Assembly: GCF_029761915.1 (NCBI RefSeq)
Contig: NZ_CP121695.1
Span: forward strand, 2,261,501-2,325,500
DNA: 64,000 nucleotides
Direction of reading: 5' to 3'
Source: Bradyrhizobium sp. CB1650
GTDB taxonomy: Bacteria > Pseudomonadota > Alphaproteobacteria > Rhizobiales > Xanthobacteraceae
Shown: positions 50,668-58,357 of the stretch, in pieces
How the letters are laid out: each line of letters opens with the position of its first letter
How positions within the stretch are numbered: position 1 is the stretch's first letter
Position numbers and translations under genes: made by a program
The notes under the pieces: generated by a model
Databases searched by the model: none
The model's input: the letters and a program-made list of their open reading frames with translations, nothing else
Told to the model about the DNA's origin: nothing

Positions 50668-51261
50668 ATGCCCTGGCCCGATCCCATCACCCTGCGCGGA
50701 CAGCATGCCCGTCTCGAGCCGCTGTCGCATCAGCATCGCGAGGGGCTGGTGGAGGCCGTGAAGGACGGCGAGCTCTCAAAGCTCTGGTACACCGCGATTC
50801 CTCTGCCGGAGAACATGGGCAAGGAGATCGACCGCCGTCTCGGGCTCCAGGCCGCGGGCTCCATGCTGCCGTTCACCGTGTTCGACGCCGCAGGGAAAAT
50901 CGTCGGCATGACGACCTACATGAACATCGATGCCGCCAATCGCCGCGTCGAGATCGGCTCGACCTGGTATGGGAAGAGCGCGCAGCGCGGGCCGCTCAAT
51001 ACCCAGTGCAAATTGCTGCTGCTCCGGCATGCCTTCGAGACGCTGAACTGCATCGCGGTCGAGTTCCGCACGCATTTCTTCAATCACCAGAGCCGCCGCG
51101 CGATCGAGCGGCTGGGCGCCAAGCAGGACGGCATCTTGCGCAGCCACCAGATCGCGCCCAACGGCACGCTGCGCGACACCGTGGTTTACAGCATCACCGC
51201 CGCGGAATGGCCGACGGTGCAGGTGCATTTGAATTATCAACTCAACGACAAGCCGCGCTGA
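50668..51261 (+). CDS. GNAT family acetyltransferase (RimJ/RimL-like)
   Basis: A 197-residue N-acetyltransferase of the RimJ/RimL subgroup. The beginning ITLRGQHARLEPLSHQHREG is characteristic, the central strand is IVGMTTYMNIDAANRRVEIG, and the acetyl-CoA-binding loop is weak (GKSAQRGPLNTQCKLLLLRH), followed by ALERLGAK-type IERLGAKQDGILRSHQI. It may modify a protein N terminus or an amino acid or drug. It starts shortly after a palindromic repeat. The GMC oxidoreductase gene begins 19 bp after its stop, so both may be one transcript, although a functional link is unclear. Confidence 0.87.
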   Translation: MPWPDPITLRGQHARLEPLSHQHREGLVEAVKDGELSKLWYTAIPLPENMGKEIDRRLGLQAAGSMLPFTVFDAAGKIVGMTTYMNIDAANRRVEIGSTWYGKSAQRGPLNTQCKLLLLRHAFETLNCIAVEFRTHFFNHQSRRAIERLGAKQDGILRSHQIAPNGTLRDTVVYSITAAEWPTVQVHLNYQLNDKPR

Positions 51262-51280
51262 GCGGCTTCTGGCGGATATC

Positions 51281-52927
51281 ATGGATAGATTTGACTATGT
51301 GATCGTCGGCGCGGGCTCTGCCGGCTGCGTGCTCACCAGCCGGCTCAGCGAGGACCCCGCCACCAGCGTCTGCGTGCTCGAAGCCGGCCCCAGCGACTGG
51401 CACCCCTACATCCATCTGCCGGCGGGCTTCATCAAAACCTTCCACATGAAGAGCATCAACTGGGCCTACCAGCAGGAGCCGGGGCCCTGGACCGGCGGGC
51501 GCAGCATCTATGCGCCGCGTGGCAAGACGCTCGGCGGCTCGTCCTCGATCAACGGCCACATCTACAACCGCGGCCAGCGCATGGATTTCGACACCTGGGC
51601 GCAGATGGGCAATCGCGGCTGGGGCTATGCCGACGTGCTTCCCTACTTCCGGCGGCTGGAGAGGCGGGTCGGCGAGGGCGAGGCGCTCTATCGCGGCCGC
51701 GAGGGCAGCCTCACGGTCACGACGATGGACTGGCGCGATCCGCTCTGCGAGGCCTTCATGGAAGGCGCGGTGTCGCTCGGCATTCCCCGCAACCCCGACT
51801 ACAACGGCAAGACCCAGGAGGGCGTCTCCTACTGCCAGCGCACCATCGAGAACGGCCTGCGCGTCTCCGGTTCGACCGCGTTCCTCAAGCCCGCGATGAA
51901 GCGGCCCAACGTGCATGTGCACACGCATGCGCATGCGACCGAGATCATCTTCGAGGGCAATCGCGCCGTCGGCGTGCGCTACATGAAGGGCGGCCGCGGC
52001 GGCCATCCTGTCGAGGTGCGCGCCAACAAGGAGGTGATCCTGTCCGGCGGCACCTATAATTCGCCGCAGCTCCTCCAGCTCTCCGGCATCGGCTCGCCGG
52101 AGCTGTTGCAGGCCCACGGCATCACGGTGCGCTACGCGTTGCCGGTCGGCGAGGGTCTCCAGGACCACTACGCGCCGCGCACGGTCGCGCGCGTGAAGGA
52201 CATCAAGACCATCAACGAGCTGCGCCGCGGCCTCTCGCTCTGGGTCGAGGCGCTGAAATGGGCCACCACGCGCCGCGGCCTGCTGTCGCTGTCGCCGACC
52301 ATGGTCTATTGCTTCTGGCATTCGGGCGAGAGCGCGGAGAGCTCCGACCTGCAGCTCACCTTCACGCCGGCATCCTACAAGGAAGGCGTGCAGGGCCAGC
52401 TCGAGGACGAGCCCGGCATGACGGTCGCGTCATGGCAGCAGCGCCCGGAGAGCCGCGGCTATGTCCGCATCCGCTCCAGCGATCCCTTTGCGCCGCCGAT
52501 CATCCAGACCAACTATCTCGACGCCGAGCTCGACCGTCGCGTCATTGTCGGCGGCATGAAGCTCGCGCGGCGCTTGCTGAAATCCGCACCGCTGTCGCCC
52601 TATTACGCCCACGAGGATTTCCCCGGCCCGAACGTCAACACCGACGACGAATTCCTGCACGCAGCGACCGAGCGCGGCACCACCACCTTCCACCCCGGCT
52701 GCACCTGCCGCATGGGCCCTGCGGATTCGACCTGGGCGGTGGTCGACGACCAGCTCCGCGTCCACGGCCTCCAAGGCCTGCGCGTCATCGACGCCTCGGT
52801 GATGCCGCGCATGATCTCGGCGAATTTGAACGCGTCGACCATGATGATCGCCGACCGCGCGTCGGATCTCATCCGCGGCAAGCAGCCGATGGAAGCCGCG
52901 CGGATTCCGGACGCCGCGGTGGCGTGA
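51281..52927 (+). CDS. GMC family oxidoreductase (choline/alcohol dehydrogenase type)
   Basis: A 548-residue flavoprotein of the glucose-methanol-choline family. The FAD motif YVIVGAGSAGCVLTSRLSED opens the protein. The GMC signature 1 region is RGKTLGGSSSINGHIYNRGQ, and signature 2 lies near EVILSGGTYNSPQLLQLSGI. The catalytic His is in FHPGCTCRMGP and the partner Asn in ISANLNASTMM. It oxidises an alcohol to an aldehyde or further. It resembles BetA-like and long-chain alcohol dehydrogenases, but no betaine genes are adjacent, so BetA is not claimed. No signal peptide. Confidence 0.92.
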   Translation: MDRFDYVIVGAGSAGCVLTSRLSEDPATSVCVLEAGPSDWHPYIHLPAGFIKTFHMKSINWAYQQEPGPWTGGRSIYAPRGKTLGGSSSINGHIYNRGQRMDFDTWAQMGNRGWGYADVLPYFRRLERRVGEGEALYRGREGSLTVTTMDWRDPLCEAFMEGAVSLGIPRNPDYNGKTQEGVSYCQRTIENGLRVSGSTAFLKPAMKRPNVHVHTHAHATEIIFEGNRAVGVRYMKGGRGGHPVEVRANKEVILSGGTYNSPQLLQLSGIGSPELLQAHGITVRYALPVGEGLQDHYAPRTVARVKDIKTINELRRGLSLWVEALKWATTRRGLLSLSPTMVYCFWHSGESAESSDLQLTFTPASYKEGVQGQLEDEPGMTVASWQQRPESRGYVRIRSSDPFAPPIIQTNYLDAELDRRVIVGGMKLARRLLKSAPLSPYYAHEDFPGPNVNTDDEFLHAATERGTTTFHPGCTCRMGPADSTWAVVDDQLRVHGLQGLRVIDASVMPRMISANLNASTMMIADRASDLIRGKQPMEAARIPDAAVA

Positions 52928-52981
52928 GGCGCTGCGGGCTGCAACGATCAAGTTGGGCATGGGCCCGCGCCACATTCTCCG

Positions 52982-53090
52982 ACGTCATCGCCCGGCTTGA
53001 CCGGGCGATCCAGTATTCCAGAGACGGTTGCGATCGATTCGAAAGGCCGCGTCGTACTGGATTCCCCGCTTTCGCGGGGAATGACGATCG
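52982..53090. repeat. Dispersed palindromic repeat (GTCATCGCCCGGCTTGACCG type)
   Basis: The left end ACGTCATCGCCCGGCTTGACC with GGGCGATCCAGTATTCCAGA is mirrored loosely by GTCGTACTGGATTCCCCGCT and CGCGGGGAATGACGA on the right. The arms are less perfect than in the other families. It fills the gap between the convergent GMC and MoxR genes. Confidence 0.65.
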
Positions 53091-53132
53091 CGCTTGAGGC
53101 AGTGGCAGAGCGCTATTGCAGGAGAGTAAGGC

Positions 53133-53975
53133 CTACACCTCTCGCCGGCTCAGGAACGCCAGCCGCTCGAACAGGTGCACGTCCTGTTCGTTCTTGAGCA
53201 GCGCGCCGTGCAGCGGCGGGATCAGTTTGCGCGGGTCGCGTTCGCGGAGCTGTTCGACGCTCATGTCCTCGTTGAGCAGCAGCTTGAGCCAGTCGAGCAG
53301 TTCGGAGGTCGAGGGCTTCTTCTTCAGGCCGGGCACCTCGCGCACCTCGAAGAAGATGCGCAAGGCTTCCTCGACGAGGCGCTTCTTGATGCCGGGGAAG
53401 TGGACGTCGACGATGCGGCCCATGGTCTCTGCGTCGGGGAACTTGATGTAGTGGAAGAAGCAGCGGCGCAGGAAGGCGTCCGGCAGCTCCTTCTCGTTGT
53501 TGGAGGTGATCATCATGATCGGGCGCTGCTTCGCCTTGATCGTCTCGCCGGTCTCGTAGACATGGAATTCCATGCGGTCGAGCTCGAGCAGCAGGTCGTT
53601 GGGAAATTCGATGTCGGCCTTGTCGATCTCGTCGATCAGCAGCACCGGGCGCTGCTCGGCGGTGAAGGCGTCCCACAGCTTGCCGCGCTTGATGTAGTTC
53701 TTGATGTCGGACACCCGCGCATCGCCGAGCTGGCTGTCGCGCAGGCGCGACACGGCATCGTATTCGTAGAGGCCCTGCTGGGCCTTGGTGGTGGACTTGA
53801 TGTGCCAGGTCAAAAGCGGCGCGTTCAGCGCCTTCGCCACTTCCTCGGCCAGCACGGTCTTGCCGGTGCCGGGCTCACCCTTGATGAGGAGCGGGCGCTC
53901 CAGCACGATCGAGGCGTTGACCGCGACCTTCAGATCGTCGGTCGCAACATAGTCTTTGGTGCCGGTAAACTTCAT
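53133..53975 (-). CDS. MoxR family AAA+ ATPase
   Basis: A 280-residue AAA+ ATPase of the MoxR family. The Walker A is KGEPGTGKTVLAEE, Walker B is VLLIDEIDKADIEFPNDLL, sensor 1 lies at MMITSNNEKELPDAFLRRCF, and the C-terminal lid follows. MoxR proteins act as chaperones that insert cofactors or activate complexes together with a von Willebrand (VWA) protein. The VWA gene at 54452 is the probable partner, though here it is divergent and separated by a small stress-protein gene. ATG at 53975 starts directly at the family N terminus (MKFTGTKDYVATDDL). Confidence 0.93.
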   Translation of the reverse strand: MKFTGTKDYVATDDLKVAVNASIVLERPLLIKGEPGTGKTVLAEEVAKALNAPLLTWHIKSTTKAQQGLYEYDAVSRLRDSQLGDARVSDIKNYIKRGKLWDAFTAEQRPVLLIDEIDKADIEFPNDLLLELDRMEFHVYETGETIKAKQRPIMMITSNNEKELPDAFLRRCFFHYIKFPDAETMGRIVDVHFPGIKKRLVEEALRIFFEVREVPGLKKKPSTSELLDWLKLLLNEDMSVEQLRERDPRKLIPPLHGALLKNEQDVHLFERLAFLSRREV

Positions 53976-54035
53976 CGCGCGTCCTTGTTGGTCGGTTCGG
54001 GCGAGGCCCCTTCAGGGTTTGCCTCGGCCCGACAA

Positions 54036-54066
54036 AAGGAACGGCCGCTCGGAGCGGCCGTTCCTT
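54036..54066 (-). terminator. Rho-independent terminator after the GlsB-like gene
   Basis: AAGGAACGGCCGCT (54036-54049) and AGCGGCCGTTCCTT (54053-54066) form a perfect 14-bp stem with a CGG loop. Read on the minus strand the stem is followed by TTTTGTC, a short U tract. It lies 16 bp downstream of the stop of the gene at 54083 and 60 bp upstream of the moxR start, so it isolates the two. Confidence 0.8.
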
Positions 54067-54082
54067 GGGTTCGGTCAAGCTT

Positions 54083-54328
54083 TCAGACCCGTTTTATCAG
54101 CGAAAGGATGACCAGCACAATCACCGCGCCGATCGTGGCATCCACGATGGCGCCGAACGTGCCGGTGGCGAGTTCGATATGGAGCTGCGGCAGGATCCAG
54201 CTCGCCACCAGCGCGCCGATGATGCCCACCACGATGTTGCCGATGAGGCCAAATCCCGCCCCGTGGACAATTTTCCCGGCGAGCCAGCCGGCGATCGCGC
54301 CGATGATCAGCGCTGCGATGATTCCCAT
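54083..54328 (-). CDS. GlsB/YeaQ/YmgE family stress-response membrane protein
   Basis: An 81-residue inner-membrane protein with three hydrophobic helices. The glycine-rich pattern MGIIAALIIGAIAGWLAGKI, HGAGFGLIGNIVVGIIGALV and GAIVDATIGAVIVLVILSL is that of the transglycosylase-associated (GlsB/YeaQ/YmgE) family. These are small stress-induced proteins of poorly known function. A further in-frame ATG-like start at 54349 would add seven residues (MVLGIFV). It is followed by a clean terminator, so it is a single-gene unit placed between the divergent moxR and VWA genes. Confidence 0.9.
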   Translation of the reverse strand: MGIIAALIIGAIAGWLAGKIVHGAGFGLIGNIVVGIIGALVASWILPQLHIELATGTFGAIVDATIGAVIVLVILSLIKRV

Positions 54329-54451
54329 GACAAAGATCCCCAAAACCAAGCCTCAAGCGGCCCAATTCTAGAGCAAAAAGCCTCCCGGTCCAGCTTCGAG
54401 GAGCGGCCGGCGCCCCTTGACGGAAGCCATCCGACGGGCAATCTGTCACTC

Positions 54452-55627
54452 ATGTTCCTGCAGTTCTTCACCTCATTGCGCGATGCGCAGGTCCCCGTGA
54501 CGCTGCGCGAATACCTCACGCTGATGGAAGCGCTCGACGCCGACCTCGCGGACTACACGGTCGAGAATTTCTACTACCTGTCGCGCTCGGCGCTGGTGAA
54601 GGACGAGCGCAATCTCGATAAGTTCGATCGCGTGTTCGGCACGGTGTTCAAAGGGTTGGAAAGCCTGCTCGACGCCATGGAGAAGGCGGAGATTCCCGAG
54701 GAGTGGCTGAAGAAGCTCGCCGAGAAATATCTCACTGAGGAAGAGAAGAAGCAGATCGAGGCCATGGGCTGGGACAAGCTCATGGAGACCTTGAAGAAGC
54801 GGCTCGAGGAGCAGAAGGGCCGCCACCAGGGCGGCAGCAAGTGGATCGGCACCGCAGGCACCTCTCCGTTCGGCGCCTATGGCTACAATCCGGAAGGCGT
54901 GCGCATCGGCCAGGAGAAGAACCGCAACAACCGCGCCGTGAAGGTGTGGGACAAGCGCGAGTTCAAGGATCTCGACGGCAATGTCGAGCTCGGCATTCGA
55001 AACATCAAGGTGGCGCTGCGGCGGCTGCGCAAGTTCGCGCGCACCGGCGCGCCGGACGAACTCGATCTCGACACCACGATCCGCGAGACCGCCAACCACG
55101 GCTATCTCGACGTCCACATGCGGCCCGAGCGGCGCAACGCGGTGAAGGTTCTCGTCTTCTTCGACATCGGCGGCTCGATGGACGCGCATATCGAGCAGGT
55201 CGAGGAATTGTTCTCGGCGGCGAAGAGCGAGTTCAAGCACATGGAGTATTTCTACTTCCACAACTGCCTTTATGAAGGCGTGTGGAAGCAGAACAAGCGG
55301 CGCTTCACCGACCGCACGCCGACCTGGGACGTGCTGCACAAATATCCGCACGACTACAAGGTCGTGTTCGTCGGCGACGCCTCGATGTCGCCTTACGAGA
55401 TCATGGTGCCGGGCGGCTCGGTCGAGCACGTCAACGAGGAGCCCGGCTCGGTCTGGCTCGAGCGCATCATCCGCACCTATCCGCATGCGGTGTGGCTCAA
55501 TCCGGTGCAGCAGAAGCACTGGGACTATTCGGAATCCACCACGATCATCAAACGCATCTTTGCGGGCCGCATGTACCCGATCACGATCGAGGGGCTGGAA
55601 GGGGCGATGAAGGAATTGACGCACTAG
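54452..55627 (+). CDS. VWA domain protein (CoxE-like, COG3825-type)
   Basis: A 391-residue protein. The N-terminal half is helical (REYLTLMEALDADLADYTVE, then a highly charged EEWLKKLAEKYLTEEEKKQI stretch). The C-terminal half is a von Willebrand A domain with the metal site VKVLVFFDIGGSMDAHIEQV and the later VVFVGDASMSPYEIM. The MIDAS reads DIGGS rather than the standard DxSxS. I recall this as usual in this uncharacterised subgroup. It is the natural partner of the MoxR ATPase nearby, possibly for assembly or maturation of an enzyme. ATG at 54452 opens the family N terminus (MFLQFFTSLRDAQVPV). Confidence 0.9.
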   Translation: MFLQFFTSLRDAQVPVTLREYLTLMEALDADLADYTVENFYYLSRSALVKDERNLDKFDRVFGTVFKGLESLLDAMEKAEIPEEWLKKLAEKYLTEEEKKQIEAMGWDKLMETLKKRLEEQKGRHQGGSKWIGTAGTSPFGAYGYNPEGVRIGQEKNRNNRAVKVWDKREFKDLDGNVELGIRNIKVALRRLRKFARTGAPDELDLDTTIRETANHGYLDVHMRPERRNAVKVLVFFDIGGSMDAHIEQVEELFSAAKSEFKHMEYFYFHNCLYEGVWKQNKRRFTDRTPTWDVLHKYPHDYKVVFVGDASMSPYEIMVPGGSVEHVNEEPGSVWLERIIRTYPHAVWLNPVQQKHWDYSESTTIIKRIFAGRMYPITIEGLEGAMKELTH

Positions 55628-55633
55628 CCCTCT

Positions 55634-55737
55634 GTCATTCCGGGGCGATGCGGAGCATCGAGCCCGGAATCCATCGGACGGCAGAGTTAGCGGATAAATG
55701 GATTCCGGGCTCGCACTGCACGCGCCCCGGAATGACG
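55634..55737. repeat. Dispersed palindromic repeat, family D copy 1
   Basis: GTCATTCCGGGGCGATGCGG at the left and GCACGCGCCCCGGAATGAC at the right are mirrored, with GAGCCCGGAATCCATC against ATGGATTCCGGGCTCG inside. The centre (GGCAGAGTTAGCGGATAA) is nearly the reverse complement of the centre of copy 2 (TTATCCACCAACTCTGC). It lies 7 bp after the VWA gene stop. Confidence 0.85.
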
Positions 55738-55755
55738 AGAAGAAGGGAGAACCAC

Positions 55756-56169
55756 ATGCCCCAAAACATCACCCGCGGCATCAAGGCGCTGGTCGACGAG
55801 GCCAATGCCGAGATCGAGACGCTCACAGCCAAGGACGCCATCGAGATTTCCAAGAACGGCGACGTCGTCATCGTCGACATTCGCGATCCCAGGGAGATCG
55901 AGCGCGACGGCCGCATTCCCGGCGCGTTCGCCTGCACGCGCGGCATGCTCGAATTCTGGATCGATCCGCAGAGTCCCTATGCAAAGCCGGTCTTCCAAGA
56001 GGACAAGAAGTTCGTCTTCCACTGCGCAGGGGGCCTGCGCTCCGCGCTCGCCGCCAAGACCGCGCAGGACATGGGCTTAAAGCCCGTCGCCCACATCGCC
56101 GGCGGCTACGCCGCCTGGCGCGACGCCGGCGGTCCGACGGAAAAGTGGGAGCCGAAGAAGAAGGGCTGA
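55756..56169 (+). CDS. Single-domain rhodanese-like protein
   Basis: A 137-residue rhodanese domain. IVDIRDPREIERDGRIPGAF is the CH2A-like region, and the active-site loop is FHCAGGLRSALAAKTAQDMG with the persulfide-carrying cysteine. The C terminus HIAGGYAAWRDAGGP is also typical. It would transfer sulfane sulfur in the cytoplasm. It has a strong ribosome site (AGAAGGGAGAA). The gene is bracketed on both sides by copies of the same palindromic repeat and is followed by another sulfurtransferase gene, sseA. Confidence 0.92.
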   Translation: MPQNITRGIKALVDEANAEIETLTAKDAIEISKNGDVVIVDIRDPREIERDGRIPGAFACTRGMLEFWIDPQSPYAKPVFQEDKKFVFHCAGGLRSALAAKTAQDMGLKPVAHIAGGYAAWRDAGGPTEKWEPKKKG

Positions 56170-56190
56170 GGGCGTTTCGCTCCCACCGCC

Positions 56191-56294
56191 CGTCATTCCG
56201 GGGCGCGACGAAGTCGCGAACCCGGAATCCATTTATCCACCAACTCTGCGGCGCGATGGATTCCGGGTTCGCGCTGCGCGCGCCCCGGAATGAC
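56191..56294. repeat. Dispersed palindromic repeat, family D copy 2
   Basis: CGTCATTCCGGGGCGCGACG at the left mirrors CTGCGCGCGCCCCGGAATGAC at the right, with GAACCCGGAATCCATTTATC against GATGGATTCCGGGTTCGC inside. It is the same family and almost the same length as 55634-55737. It occupies the gap between the rhodanese gene and sseA. Confidence 0.85.
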
Positions 56295-56308
56295 AAGGAA
56301 ATTTCCGC

Positions 56309-57163
56309 ATGACCACCACCGATCCCCTCGCCTCCACCGAATGGCTCGCCGCCCACATTGGCGATGCCAACGTGAAGGTGCTTGACGCCACCTTCAAGCT
56401 GCCGGGCGTGCTGCCGCTGCCGAAGGACGACTATCTCGCCGCGCATCTGCCGGGCGCCGTGTTCTTCGACGTCGACGCGGTGTCGGATCATTCCAATCCG
56501 CTGCCGCACATGTTTCCGAGCGCCGAGCAGTTCGGCCGCGACGTCGGCAATCTCGGCATCGCCAATGCCGACATGGTGGTCATCTACGATGCCGGCGGCT
56601 GGGTCGCCGCGCCGCGCGCGTGGTGGATGTTCCTGTCCTACGGCCACGGCAATGTGCGTATCCTCAATGGCGGCCTGAAGAAGTGGCGCGCCGAGGGGCG
56701 TGCCGTCGAGAGCGGCGAGGTGAAGCCGAAGCCTGCGACGTTCAAGGCGAGCTATGATGCGAAGCGCGTGCGCAGCATGCAGCAGTTGGTCGCCAACGTC
56801 GAAAGCCGCAAAGAACAGGTGGTCGATGCACGCGCTGCCGACCGCTTCGAGGGCCGTGCGCCCGAGCCGCGGCCGGGCATCCGCTCCGGCCACATCCCCG
56901 GCGCCCGCAACGTGCCCTACAATCTGCTGTTCGATGCCGCGACCGGGACGATGAAGCCGCTCGACGATCTGCGCGCCGCCTTTACCGGCGCAGGTATCGG
57001 GCTCGATGCGCCGATCGTGACGAGCTGCGGCTCCGGCGTGTCGGCCGGCGTGCTGACGCTCGCGCTCTATCGGCTCGGCATCACCGACACCGCACTCTAT
57101 GACGGCTCGTGGTCGGAGTGGGGCCAGGAGAGCGGCCCGCCGATCGCGACGGGGCCGGCGTAA
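56309..57163 (+). CDS. sseA: 3-mercaptopyruvate/thiosulfate sulfurtransferase
   Basis: A 284-residue tandem rhodanese protein: an inactive N-terminal domain (about 1-145) and an active C-terminal domain (about 160-284) with the loop TSCGSGVSAGVLTLAL. CGSGVSA is the form found in 3-mercaptopyruvate sulfurtransferases. RSGHIPGARNVPYNLLFD and WLAAHIGDANVKVLDATFKL are family-typical. It moves sulfur from 3-mercaptopyruvate to cyanide or thiols. It is the third plus-strand gene in a row after the VWA and rhodanese genes but is set apart by a repeat. Confidence 0.9.
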   Translation: MTTTDPLASTEWLAAHIGDANVKVLDATFKLPGVLPLPKDDYLAAHLPGAVFFDVDAVSDHSNPLPHMFPSAEQFGRDVGNLGIANADMVVIYDAGGWVAAPRAWWMFLSYGHGNVRILNGGLKKWRAEGRAVESGEVKPKPATFKASYDAKRVRSMQQLVANVESRKEQVVDARAADRFEGRAPEPRPGIRSGHIPGARNVPYNLLFDAATGTMKPLDDLRAAFTGAGIGLDAPIVTSCGSGVSAGVLTLALYRLGITDTALYDGSWSEWGQESGPPIATGPA

Positions 57164-57167
57164 AGCC

Positions 57168-57998
57168 TTACTGGCGCGGGCGCGTGGCCGTGGCGGTCAG
57201 CGTCGGCTGCTGTTGCGGCTGCGCGAACGGATAATAGTACTGCTGCACCGGCTGAGGCGGCGGGCGGCGCACGATGCGGTGCCGCTTCTTCGGCTTCTGC
57301 GCACGCGGCTTGGTCGCCTTGCTTTCCGGCGTGCCGGTGTCGGCCCTTGCGTTGGCCTTGGCCTTCGCGGGCGGATCCTTCGCCGCCGTGGTCGCCGGCT
57401 CGTTGAGCGCGGCCACCTTGGCCGTCGCGCCGTCGGTCGCGGGCGAGGCCACAGCAACCGTTGTCTCGGACGACTGTGCTTCGGCGACGGCAGCGGCCGG
57501 TGCGGGTTTGTCCTCGGGCAGGGAAGCGGTCGTGTCGGCCGGGGTCAGCGTATCGGTGAAAGCGGCGGCCGCAGTCTCCGTCCCGACCGGCTCGACGGCC
57601 GGCGTCTCCGTGGCCGGCGGCGCCACGGCTGGCGGCGTGATGTCGGCGGCTTGTGGCTCGGGCTGAGAATTGGCTTCAAGCGTCACCGCGGCCATCTGCT
57701 CGGGGTCGGCCTCGACGGCGGGCAGCGAGATCGTCGGGACCTGGTCCCGCAGCGGCGGCTCGGCCGCATCGGCCGCCGGCTCGACCGGCTCCGGCTCGGC
57801 GCGCAATGCGGCGAGGACCGGCTGGGCCGGTGCGGGGGCTTGCACAAACACCTGCTCCTGTGGGCCGTTTCGCCAGGAGGGATTGTTGACGTACTGCTCG
57901 TGGGTCGTCCGCAGCAGCGCGGCGGCACCTAGGCCGAACACCAGGATGGAGGTTGACAGCAGGATCGCGGCAAACAGGAAGCGAAAGCCGGGAAGCAT
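57168..57998 (-). CDS. Membrane-anchored proline/alanine-rich protein
   Basis: A 276-residue protein with one N-terminal membrane helix (FLFAAILLSTSILVFGLGAA, about residues 7-30). A long low-complexity region rich in Pro, Ala, Glu and Thr follows. After that comes a basic block (KPRAQKPKKRHRIVRRPPPQ) and a Tyr/Gln-rich end (QYYYPFAQPQQQPT). The layout suggests an inner-membrane protein with a flexible periplasmic tail; the basic end could bind DNA or peptidoglycan. I do not recognise the family. ATG at 57998 (MLPGFRFLF) opens on the helix. A terminator-like hairpin lies about 160 bp upstream on the same strand, in its possible leader. Confidence 0.65.
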   Translation of the reverse strand: MLPGFRFLFAAILLSTSILVFGLGAAALLRTTHEQYVNNPSWRNGPQEQVFVQAPAPAQPVLAALRAEPEPVEPAADAAEPPLRDQVPTISLPAVEADPEQMAAVTLEANSQPEPQAADITPPAVAPPATETPAVEPVGTETAAAAFTDTLTPADTTASLPEDKPAPAAAVAEAQSSETTVAVASPATDGATAKVAALNEPATTAAKDPPAKAKANARADTGTPESKATKPRAQKPKKRHRIVRRPPPQPVQQYYYPFAQPQQQPTLTATATRPRQ

Positions 57999-58357
57999 CG
58001 AAGGATACGGATTTCCGCCCCAGCGGGTGCCGGCCGGGGCCCTTGAGGCATCTGAACGCGGTGACGATACTGATTGCCGCGTCCGCCGCGCGGGTCGAAG
58101 CTCAAATCGAGGCGAATCAGGCTGAATTGACCATACCGCAACGTCTCGGCGCCGTTCCCTTAAAAAACGGGGCGGAAGACTCCGCCAATCCAGGGCTCGA
58201 TGCGATTTCCGCCCCGTGATGCACCGGAGCAACGGTCGCGCAAGGGATCACAAATCGCCAAATCGCGCCAAATAAACCTGATATGTCTTGAATGTGCCGC
58301 GATCTTCGGTCATGTGCCGTTGACGGTCCGGTCGGGCCTGGGGACGATACAAGAGCG
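57999..58357. other. Divergent intergenic region with internal terminator
   Basis: This gap separates the membrane protein start (57998, minus) from the L,D-transpeptidase start (58358, plus). It contains the minus-strand terminator at 58162-58217. The stretch 58218-58357 could carry the promoter of a short minus-strand RNA as well as the transpeptidase promoter. No protein-coding gene is seen. Confidence 0.5.
58162..58217 (-). terminator. Rho-independent terminator or attenuator on the minus strand
   Basis: ACGGGGCGGAA (58167-58177) pairs with TTCCGCCCCGT (58207-58217) as a perfect 11-bp stem, and on the minus strand it is followed by six U (the A run at 58162-58167). A shorter alternative hairpin, GGCGGA/TCCGCC (58171-58186), shares one arm. 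No annotated gene lies upstream to be terminated, so it ends either a small RNA or an attenuated leader of the gene at 57998. Confidence 0.7.

Noticed and set aside
51281..52927. Naming the GMC oxidoreductase betA (choline dehydrogenase)
   Set aside because: The motifs fit the GMC family, but no betaine aldehyde dehydrogenase, BetI or choline transporter is adjacent, so the substrate is left open.
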